In this document: positions 40,201 through 52,019 of the stretch, piece after piece
Numbering within the stretch: position 1 is the stretch's first letter
How the letters are laid out: each line of letters opens with the position of its first letter
Translations under genes and position numbers: made by a program
Notes under the pieces: model-generated
Told to the model about the DNA's origin: nothing
What the model saw: only the letters and a program-made list of their open reading frames with translations
Database searches by the model: none
Origin: Lates calcarifer
Taxonomy: Eukaryota > Chordata > Actinopteri > Centropomidae
Direction of reading: 5' to 3'
Assembly: GCF_001640805.2 (NCBI RefSeq)
Contig: NC_066838.1
Span: 8,226,601 to 8,290,600, forward strand
Length of the DNA: 64,000 nt

Positions 40201-43200
40201 CACACAAATCCACACAGGATAAACCAATGCAGCCAGTCTGAATGTGAGTAAAATGAGCAAGAGTGATGTTCAGCTGTCAACTGAAAACTGAGCGGCCACA
40301 TCCTAGTTGTTGTAGCTTTGGTCCTATTTAAAAAAGTGTGATACAGAATGCCTTACGGTTTCATCAACTATTGATTTAGTAGGTTTCAAATGCTACAATA
40401 AATCATTACCACATTAAATTTGAGACAGTAGTATTATGAAGATAAACAAAGGGGAAAGTCATTTATTATCAGTCGGTAATGACCTCTACACAACTGTTTA
40501 CTTTGTGTACCATAAGGTCACACATGGCTAGAAGTCTGCTTCAGTGTTTAACATCTTAAAACAGGACAGGTGAGCTGCTTTTCCACTGGAAGAGAACTGT
40601 AAAAGCACTGAACATTGCTCAGCAACACTAAGTCCTAACTTTATTCAAGCAAAGGTTTTAGCATCTTTTGCAAGCGTTTGAGTGAATCAAGTAAAACACC
40701 TTGGTGAAGGCCCTCTACCATGTTCATCAGGGTATTAGCACAGTGCAGAAATACATTATAATATAAAGTGATGACTCTTCCAGTAAGTCAGTTAGTGTTA
40801 CTGAGTGATTTCCCACATTTGGGTCCTCTGTTAATTGAGTTCGTAGTAATGCAGACAGACATGGAACAGCATTGATAGTAGAGATAGAGAGCCAAATCCC
40901 CTGCTTCACTTCTGGGTTAGCTTCTGTTCCAGGAGCTTTCATTGCTCTCTGCAAAGAGGGCTTCATTCATTATTCCTCCTCAACAACAAAAAGATTATGC
41001 AGAGGCTGGCTACTGATCTTATTAGTCAAATAAGTGTCTGCTTCTGAGCTGGCTTGTAAAATTTGAGGAGGTTTTAATTTCAACAAAGAGAAAAGACTGA
41101 TATTTTGTTAGTTTTCAACAATTACAAGTCCCATGAGACAGATTCCTTTTACCAAGACTTGATAATAATGATTTTATCTTTGTTAAAATGATAAAGTGCT
41201 CAGGTTGTACTGTCCAGTACAGTTATAGATAGTCATTTATCCTAGAAAATGAACCATAGACATAAAACCTATGAGAAAATACATCGTCTGGCCAAGGATG
41301 TTAGAATGGAGTGGTGTGAGATATAATCTGTATTTCAGCCATTATCTTGTTGTGCTTGTGTTATATCAATGTATTATAACTATTTGGTAAATATCATGTT
41401 TAATTTACTGCAGATTAACACCTGTGACTTATATTGTAACCAGTTATGTGAGTCCATGTGTGTTTATCTCTCTGTGTGCTCTACAGTCATGAACCTGGAC
41501 CGCTTGGAGAACCACACCCATGTGCGGCGGCGTTTCCCACGTTACCACACCACCCTATTTCGCGGTCAGGCTTTGTGGGATCCCTACACCCATGTGATAC
41601 TGCCCCCTGCTGCCCTGGTACCACAACGTCAACAACAATACAACTGGAAGGAGAAGGAGCGGACAGAGAAAGAACGTAAGAGACATAGAAAGAAATGTAG
41701 AGGCTTGAGAGTGTAAGTGGCTGAAACTAAGAGAATATACTCACACCGACTTCTCTATTTCAGCCTCAGCACCTCAGAACGCTGCTCCAGCTCCTGTTAG
41801 TACCCCAGTCAATCAGACTGGAGAGCACACTGCAGCCAGACGCACTGTTTCGCTCCCGGAGCCGCCCATCACCATCGTTATCATGTTGATCTATCGAAGT
41901 CTGGGCGCAGCCCTCCCTCCCAAGTACCACACAGACCGACGAGGAGTGAGGTGGGAATCAGTCACACTCAGAACAATAAAAATCTGATTACAGCAGCTCT
42001 CAGAGGCCTCTCAGGACAAAGGCAGGCTGAGTATAGAAATCTGGGCTACACATGTGTCTGTCATTCTGTGGCAAACAGTAAACCAAAATTGCTTTTACGT
42101 ATAGTAACAGGAGTTTAACATCATGAGAAGAATTATGTTCAACAGTATCTTTAATTATCTAAACAGTAACTGGCCAAAAATGCATTCAAATGTCCAGTCT
42201 ATAAAATAAGAAAAAAAATGTGACTTCAACACTAACTTCGGTATCACCATGCTTGACATTTGTTTTTTCTGTCTTCCTCTCTCGTACTGTCTTTGCCTCC
42301 TTTTCTCTCCCCCTCTCCTCCCATCCCTCTCCCCCTCTGCTCTTCTTCACCTCACCTCTGGGCATAATTAACAAGTAACAAACTGCCCAGTTTTCAGTAG
42401 GTGTTCAATAAACAGTCATTTGTGTTTCATCTAGTATACCAATCTCCTTCCTCTCTGCTCATCTTGTCTTTGCCTTTACTTACCACTCTCACCAGGATAT
42501 CAAACTCTACTTTCTGTCTGATCTAGTAGATGTACGTTAACTCTGCTCTTTCTCTCCCCCAGGCTTCCCAGACACCCAGTAATGAACTCCCCCGTGGTCA
42601 CCATCTCTGTCTACAACAACCAGACGTTTGTGGAGTGGACACTTGGACCAGCCCATCCTGCTTGAATTCAAGCTGCTCGAGACGGCCAATCGCAGTAAGC
42701 CTCTGTGTGTGCAGTGGAACCACAGCACTCCGTGAGTACAGATTAACACATGCATGCATGCACACACATACAGTATGTTAGGACTGGGTATTGTCAGTTA
42801 CCTTGTGTTAGTATATGATGCTTCACACAGTATTGATAGAACAAAAATATACACCAACTATACTGGTCATATTTTTGTTGATATTTGGCTCTGTGTGTCA
42901 TTTGGATTTGGATTTTAAGTCCTCTTCATCTGGTAAATGACCTACAGTCATTATGAATGTAATTAATCTTACACCTGAGCGTTTCCTGTTATAACTGTCA
43001 AACTGTCTGCTGTGAAAACAGTTTATTTATGTAAAATATTTAGCAGAGCTGTGAAGTAGACCTTAAACATGGTGAAGTGAGTGATACCTGCCGTCTTTAC
43101 CACAGTAAAAACATGTCCATTTTTAAGTTGACACAGGAGATACCATTGTATATATGAGGTTTTGAAGAATTATCTGTGTTAGATTAGTTTGTTTCACTGA

Positions 43201-46200
43201 CCCGTGCCACATACACACAGTACCACAGACAATTTATATGCCAGATAAGATATGCACAGATTTAACTTTTCATTACTAACCACAACCCCACCCCACCCCC
43301 CACCCCTGCCCATGTCTCTGCTCCCCTCACTCTGCAGGCACGAGATAGGAGGTTGTTGGACGGTGAGGGACTGTATGGTGGTGTACAGGAACACCTCTCA
43401 TGTCCGCTGTCAGTGTCAGAGACTGGGCACCTTCGGTGTGCTGATGGACAGTTCACAGAGAGAGGTCAGTGATCTGTCAGTGGACAGGTATTCTCGGATA
43501 CAGTACATGAAACACAATATATAATTATTTGATTATATTTGTATGGCCTTTTATCATAATGAGGCATTTAGTGGATTAGCTGTATATTTACTATCGATGA
43601 TCCCTCTCTGTTTAGATTACCCATGTGTTGGTTTTCCTTCTTTCTCTCACTGGACCATCTTATCTGGTAGTTGCTGGATTTGGTCTGTGTAGAAATTTGA
43701 AATCCTAAAGAATTAAATCCTGACTGACATTTTGAAGGCTAAAGGAAGCCTTGTTACAGCTGTAGCAGACTTTCACGATTTAATGCAAACCCCCTGCCCG
43801 TCTCACCCCAGCATACTAAATGATGATTTGTATCAGATCTCAACGTTTGTCAGAAACTTCATGCCTTGTGATGAAATTAAAGTTGTAACTCTCTCCACAC
43901 GTACATGGTTTACACTGAATTTATCACTTCAATAAAATATTGGTCCAGAACAATATGACTATCCCGTTTCTATTCATTAGAGATGCTGTAGATGTGCCCA
44001 ATTTACCCAAATAAAATTCTAGTGGTGTCTGTTATGTTTACTGGCAGCAAATGCTTTTTGTGCATGCCCAGGCAGTGATGAAGCAATTTCATGCTTTTGA
44101 TGCTCTGGTTTCCCCCTGACAGAAAGATCTGATAGTTTGCTGGGTCTAGAACATTCTTTCTTCCTTTGTTGTCTGCTTTTCTTTATTTTCTTCTTAAATT
44201 GTCAGAGTTTCAATACAGAATTTCTTTAATATTTAGCACATCAGCCAGGATTCTGTGCAGGGAAATGACATTACATTTCATCTCATGATTTGCAGGTATT
44301 GATGTTTTGCAGCTTTAGTTCCTTCAGCTCATTTTCTTGCTTTTCAAATAATTTAACGTCACTGATATAAATTGACTGAGTTTGTTCGCAGTGGGGTCAG
44401 ACAGGGGAGGGCAGACAGTGACCTAGACTAAAGTTGCAGCATTCCACTAAGTTGAAGCGCTTCATTTTTAGCTCTGTGCCTTATTTCACCTTAGGATTTT
44501 TCTACTTCCTCACTTCTGCTTTGCCTTAGCTTCCCACTTTCCACTTTTTTCTGACATTTTCTTCCTCTGCTGCTATTTTTTTCTATCTACTCCCACCAAA
44601 ATGATATAAATCCAATAATACTCACCTTTTCTGTTGTCTCTCCACCCTTCCCTTCTTTGCATCTTTCTATGAGCAGCAGTTGGAGGGTGATCTGGAGATG
44701 TTGGCGCTGATCACATATTCCTCTCTGTGCATCTCCATGCTGGCCCTCCTCCTCACTGTGCTGGTGCTCTCCTGCCTCCGAGGCCTCAAGTCCAACACCA
44801 GGAGCATCCATTCAAACACGGCAGCGGCAATGTTTTTGTCGGAGCTGGTGTTTCTGCTTGGGGTCAATCAGACTGAACAACAGGTAGATACTGTTGTTTT
44901 CTACAGCTCTGTTTGTGATTCCTTGAGCTTCCTTGCCTTTTTCCTTCCATATCACTGTCCCACCCGACCCCGACTTCAAGCTTTGTTTATGCTTTTGCAG
45001 ATTTAAAGATGTGCTCACCTCCAAATTGTAGCCAGTGGCAGAGAACGGCTTTGCCTTTCCATATACAACATAATATATCCTCCCTCTGTGGTGCAGCTCT
45101 GAAACATATATCAAGTAATTTTCTAAATCAGCCTCATAAAACGTAATCTCCTTTACAATATGATACATAATCATTGGCTTTCTCTTCTTATATCCCTGTT
45201 CTTCTGCTTTTCTCTTGCTATTCACCCTGTGTGTTTCTCCTTCCTGCTCACTTAGTGCCTGTGTGTGTGCATGTGTGTGCGTGTGTGTGCATGTGTGTGT
45301 GCATGTGTGTGTGCATGTGTGTGTGCATGTGTGTGCATGTGTGTGTGTATTTAAAGAGCAGCAAGTCTTATAGAAAGGGTACTGCAAATATGTGCTCACT
45401 CAGCATGAAATCCAATTAATTAAGCTGTATCCCCCACACAGTCGACTGTACAGCTCTCACAGTGCAACTAGTTACTTCTATCTGAACAATATGTTCTCTA
45501 ATTCATGTACATCACGCTCAGGAGAGCATGTTAGTGCTTGCAGCAGCCGTGTGTGTTGGTCTGCGCACTAGTTTTCATGTGCTTGCACATATTGTAGTCT
45601 TTCTGTCTTTTTCTGTGTAACGTAGTGTTTGTTTTCTTGTGTGTATATGTTTGTGTGTGGGTGGGTGTGAAATTCAGCATCTGGCTGTATCACTGCCAAG
45701 GCTGCAGCTAGTCAGGAATTTGTGCGGAGTTTCTTTTTACCCCAAAATCTGGGATTTAAAAGTCTGCCTTCCTCAACGTAAAGATGTAGAACGGGTGCAT
45801 GAAGGCTGAGAAAGAGGTATTTTAAATCTTAGCTGTTCTCACTACTCTCATCCAGAGTAAATTTAGGACTACAGTGGCTTAGTGATGGTGCAGGCGTATT
45901 TATGGTGTTTTCTTTGGTACAAACACAGGTGGATAGTTTCATTTGACACATTTCTATATTTATTATGCATACACATTATTATATCTAACTACAAGTAAAC
46001 TCAGTCTGCAACCTGAGGACAGGTTGTAGTCACATTTCAGGCAACCAGAACTATAAAAACCCAAATGGAACAAGATTGAAGATTTTGGCAGAGATGAGGA
46101 GAATCCTTGCAACTTCAGCCAAAACAGGAGGGGCTGCTGTGGCTTTTTTATGCTGTCGTTTACCTTGTCTGGTGTTTATTTTAGTTAAGAACACATATGC

Positions 46201-47939
46201 TACAAATGAACAAATCACAGCAGACATACTGTTTGTTCTCACTTAGTTTTGTTACTCTTGGTATTCAAAGCATGACTTCGAAAACAGGCTGTCGGTTGCC
46301 AACAACCATCTATTTAGCTCACAAACCTGTGTGTTTTCATGTTGTTTCCTGTGGTTAGTTTAGAGTTTGTTCTGAGTTCTGACAAACAGCACCACAGTTA
46401 CTCACACTTTCAGATGTGTAAGTGCTGTAATTCAGTGCCACTTGAGTTTGAATGGCATGGTGCTCATCTGGCCAAACAAACAAAACAGAACAAAGGCCCT
46501 AGAGTTCAAATGAACCACTCCAGACATGCTTCAGTGCAGCCCGAGGGTAATTTCTCAGAAAGCTTAAATGCTAATGCTCTGCATTATTCATGGAGAAATT
46601 CAGCCTTGCTGCCTAACCAAACAGCAGCACTTAACTTGGAAAAGCGACTTGGAAGTTTCGCCTGCTCTGACAAAAAGTATTGGGATTCATTCCTGATGAG
46701 TTGCCGTCAAACCGTGGTATTTGACTGATCTCAGAAATCCATGTTATAGCAGATTACACCATCTCTTAGCACTGATTTGACATCCTCTCAGCATTCATAC
46801 AGCATCGCAATTCTGGCAGTAAAGACAAAGTTCTCCCTGAACATCAATACTGTTGCTAGGATATTTCAAGTGATCAAGAGAACCATGAACTAAGCTGACA
46901 TTTGATAAATGCCTCTCCAAAAAAGAATCTGAGCATGTGTTGCAAATATAGAAATGCTGTTTGTAGCAGTTCTTTACCATAAAAGCTGATGAAAGCTTGA
47001 AATATAAGATATTACATTAATAATTGAAGCAGTTAGAGTGTAAATATGCTGCACTAGAACAGATAAATCCACTTAAAACCAAGATTTGCGTTGTCCCTTT
47101 TTTTCCCTTGCTGTTTTTACTATGGTAAATATATTGTCTTATGTTACACAAAAGACTAGGCTATTTCACAATGAAAACCACATTACCTGCGAGGGCATTC
47201 TTTATTTTGTGCTGTACTTTGTTCTACTGATGGTGCTTACTGTCGTACCCATAATCGCAGTTATGAAGACACTCTTGGGTGTTATTACTGTAATTCAGGA
47301 TATTAACAACATTCATTTACATTCACATCAGTTATTTTGTGCGTTTCCTGGAGATATACCGTAACACACTGCCATAAACTCCTTTCATTAGTCGTGTTGG
47401 TAATTAAATCATGAATGCCTGTTACTTCATTGCTGACACCTGCTGTGCTGTAATAAAGGCTTCTTGGTGGCTTGCCAAGACATCTGCTCTGCAACTGTCA
47501 CAAAATCAATATGAAGGATTATATATATTTTTTTTATCTCATCTTATTTTCTTCACGTTTTTTTTCTTGCCTCTTATTTGACACTTCCCTGCTGCCTCAC
47601 TTCTCCTGTCTTCCTCCTTCACCCTCCTTCTTTCATCCCTGCCTTTTCTCTCATCTTTATTTCTGTTATTCTCCTCCTTCCCCCTACTATCTCCACTGTT
47701 CTGCTCCTTCCCTTTCTTTATTCTTCCTCCCTCCTTAAATAATACTCTTTCTCTCTCCCGCCAGTTTTTGTGTACGGTCGTCGCCATCCTGCTGCACTAC
47801 TTTTTCATGTCCACGTTTGCCTGGATGTTTGTGGAGGGCCTTCATATCTACCGCATGCAGACCGAGCAGCGCAACATCAACTATGGAGCTATGAGGTTCT
47901 ACTATGCCATCGGCTGGGGCGTACCTGCCATTATCACAG

Positions 47940-47974
<35 letters not shown>

Positions 47975-48354
47975 TGACGCATTCACATGTGTGCAGACAC
48001 ATAAAATCTCTTTCGTATTTGTTGGAAATGAGTCTATGCATCCATGTATGTGCACTGACACACACACCGCACACACATTCACAGTAAGTCTGGCTGTGCA
48101 GATAAGGTGTCCTATTGACACTTACATTAAACAGTTTTCAGTGACATTTTAATATAGAGATTGTAAAGCGCACACCCATACACACGCAAGCAATTTCTTC
48201 CTAGACACACACTGTAATATCTTTCTGCTTTCTTCCCTCTCTCTTTCCTTTGCACACACACACACACACACACACACGCCACACATATACATATGTACAC
48301 ACACACTGACCGCTGTCTCTCCTTGCCTCAAGACTGGATCTGTCTCCCACCACT

Positions 48355-48397
<43 letters not shown>

Positions 48398-51300
48398 ACA
48401 AACTGGCAACATGTCTCTTTCCTCAGGCTCAGAGGTGTGTTTATCTGCCTGTCTGTCTTTATTTGGGCTTTTCCCATCTCTCTTACTTTTCCAATTCAAT
48501 TTAAAAATTCTTTATATCCTCAGCTGTCACAGCCTTGACAGTGTTGTCCAAACAAGGATACACAAAGAATAAAGACTTCACATTTCACGTCACAGATCTC
48601 CCTAGCAACCATGTCTGTCACCATCGTGAAGGTCTGGGTCTGGTCATGGAGAACTGGCTGTGCACAAATAATGGATGAATAAAATATACCTTACTATGAC
48701 AAAACACATATTAGAAAAATGTTGTTAATTATGTCCAGCATGTTGTTTTGTCACCTAAAATAGTTGTTTTAATGATAACCAGTGATTAAAACCGAACATT
48801 AATTGGGATCTTCTCTGTTATGTCTTTGACCTTTCCTGCCACTGTCATTCAGATAATGGCATGTTGTTGCATACTGCACCACTTCTCTGTCCTTTCTTGA
48901 GGTCGGAGAGATCTGAGAGTAGCTCGTCTGTCTGATCTGACTGTCTTTCTCTTCACCGCAGGCCTGGCGGTGGGCTTGGACCCAGAGGGCTACGGGAACC
49001 CAGACTTTTGTTGGATATCCATCTATGACAAACTCATCTGGAGCTTCGCTGGTCCTATCGCCATAGTCATACTGGTAATTATCTCCCTGTCTGTTTGATA
49101 TGGTGTAGTTAATGCTGTATGCTCATAAACTTGAATAAAAGATATAGCATAAACAGTGACGTGATAGAGAATGCAAGGGCAGACCGTTGATTAGCATTTG
49201 GCAAATGGAGCGAATTCTGTTTTTCAGAGAAACTCTAATTCTTGTTTTGCTACCCCTTAAGACCCAGCGCAGATAAGCTTAACTCTGCTTACTTATCAGC
49301 CCAAGTTAAACTCCTCTTCAAACATGTTCCTTCTTCCCTGCCTATGAATCTCTTGCTGGGCACTCTCCCAAAATTAGCAGAACCATATCATCAGTCAAAA
49401 GTGGCAGCTCTCCAAATGAATTTTAAAAAGGCGACCCACTTGAACTCTGCTAGGCCATAATTTTAATTGCTCCCCACATCACGCTGACACTTTACAGCTT
49501 CACTGCAGCATCCTAGACACCAAAGTGTGCCAGGTTTTATAATGCTTATGAATGAATACAGTGCAGCGTAGTCAGTATTGTTCATTTATACTTTAACCTT
49601 TCTTCATGTATTTATTTCCTTTCTTCTTTCACTTCCTCTGTACTGACTCATTTATTCAACAGTTTTCTTTCTTTCATTTACTAATTTGTCCATTTTCGAT
49701 GAGACTCAAAGAGACTTGAATGACTTAGCTTTTGGTATATGACTGTTTTATCCATACTGATGTTCTTTCATCTCTTTGTCTTTAACTGTAACTACTAACG
49801 GAAGTATTAGATTAGCTGAAAGGAATTAAAAATGTTGCCTCACTGTTCATATTGACCTCCCTCTGTCCAGATGAATGGAGGGATTTTCATGATTGTAGCC
49901 AAGATGTCCTGCAACCCGTCGCAGAAGGAGACCAAGAAGCTCCCTGTCATGTAAGTACATCCCACTGTGGTTAACATGACTTTTCTCACTCTCAAAAAGC
50001 GACTTTCTCAGCTATTTGCAATTACATTATGTAAGCATACAGTCTTTTATTACTGCACTTCTTATGTTCAGAGGAAAACTATTTTTTGCACTCTTTCAGG
50101 GTGCATCACTGGGTACTGTGTAGTCTGATGACTCTTCTAAAGATGCCAGAACTCTGTCTTTAATGAAGTCTTTGTTAATTTGAGTCTGTGGTCTAATATT
50201 TGATCAGAATAGTACGATAAACTTTACATTTTGAGTAAGACAGGGCAACAACTGCATTTTATTGTTCAATTTTGGATTGTGAAATGAAAGTAAAGCTAAA
50301 AATTGAGGTACTTTTCACCATGCATAAAAGTAACCACGAGCAACTTCTTTGTTGTCTGTTTTTAGCACATCATAGTAAAAATCATATTAGCACCACAAAA
50401 CCATGGAGAGTGTAGTATTGATAAATGATTTGTTATTGGTGAACTAACAGGGAACAGAGGGGAATAAATCTGTTGTTCTGTCTGTCCTGATTTGATAGTC
50501 AATGATTATGTCAGAGCTTGTTATTGATCATATCATATGGCCATAAACAACATGAGGAAAATCACTTAAGCCCTGTGGTGTCTCTCTGTGCCTCGCTGCC
50601 ACATTTCTGTCTCAGCATTTATTCAGTGGTTTTATCTGCTGGCTCTTTTTCCCGCTGGCTCTCACTTCCTGTCACTCTTTGGTTTCTGCAGTCATCCAGT
50701 ATAGCTGCCAGGAAATGTGTTACATCACAGATTCATCCTGGTGAATCCAAATCTAACCTTCTCCTCCCCCACTGCCCTCTCTGTTTCTCTGTCTTTCTCT
50801 CTAACCAGTGCTACTATCCGCAATGCTTTCCTGCTGTTGCTGGTTGCCACCTCCACCTGGCTGTGTGGTCTCATGGCTGTGAACAACAGCATCCTAGCTT
50901 TCTATTACATATTTGATGTCCTCTGCCTAGTGCAGGTATTAAAACAAAGTGTGTTTTGTATCTGTGGTCTGGAATTCTAATCTTCTACTAATCCACAACA
51001 CTTTACACCAAATAAATTAATTTTTGTTTACTCCAGCACAATTCAAACAATATCCAGTTAATTAATGAATAAAACCTCCAATCTATTGTTCTCTCTCTGC
51101 GTCTTTCCTCCTCTCTTGACCGTCCTCTCCCAGGGTCTGTCGGTGATGCTAGTCTTCACTGTGTTCAACTCAGAGGTCCAGGAGGCCTGGAGAGTGGCCT
51201 GTTTGGGTAAGAAGAGCCCTGGAGAGGACCCACCAAGACCACCGCAGAATGCAGTGAGTCCCACACGTGTAACTTCCATTATGGTCTTCATCCTATTGCA

Positions 51301-51986
51301 GTTTGTCTCCGCTCAACCTAAAAAGGTTTTATCTAATTGTGTTCCTTGAAACTGGCAGCAGACATGTAAAAATACCAGAAAAATAAATGAAAAAAATTAT
51401 TTTCATCATCTACATGAACTATAATATTATAATGAGACGGTCATTATTACATAATAACAACTTATAGGGTAAATCTAAGACCCTAATGTGAAGCTGTAAA
51501 TCAACTCACTGCATGAAGAGAATAAAGCATTTACTATGCTTTACTAGACAGCACAAAAGCCCTCCTGCCCTCCATTCCTCCTTCCTTCTATCCATCCATC
51601 CATCTTCTGTGTCTGCCCTCTTTCCTCCCCTTCTGCCTTCAGGGGTTGTTGCTGACCCAGTTAAAACAATATACCGACCAGTGGAGCCCTGCCTGCTCTT
51701 TAGCCCACTTCTACTAAAGCACTGTTCAGAGAGTTTGTGTGTGTGTGTGTGTGTGTAACCCTATCCTGCTTTCAAGTACTTCCCTCGCTCACTCTTGCTG
51801 CATGTGTGTGTGTGTAAGTTTATAGCTCACTGCATCCCCTGTTTTCTTTAGCTTTCTTCTTTCAAAACACTCATTTTCTTTTATCTGTACTAGTGCCAGT
51901 GTGTGTGAAGATGTGTGTGTGCAGGTTCACAGCTCCATATCCTCTTTTAATCTCCTCTTTCCAAAGCACTTCATATGTAGCCTGGA

Positions 51987-52019
<33 letters not shown>

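Larger units (their letters stand above)
47940..48961 (+). other. celsr3: celsr3 intron 23
   Basis: 1.0 kb with three CA arrays (47942-47971, 48254-48278, 48356-48392). The acceptor is TTCACCGCAG. Confidence 0.85.

Noticed and set aside
42530..42781. Alternative reading of exon 20 in the third frame
   Set aside because: It is open but has no similarity to the GAIN/GPS region; the other two frames together give the conserved sequence, so a one-base shift explains the data better.
44812..45399. 195-codon minus-strand open frame
   Set aside because: It is driven by the TGTGCATG array (Thr-His repeats) and the antisense of exon 22; no real protein features.
46339..46728. 129-codon open frame in intron 22
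   Set aside because: No domain, no splice sites in the right phase and no conserved composition; chance opening in a 2.9 kb intron.
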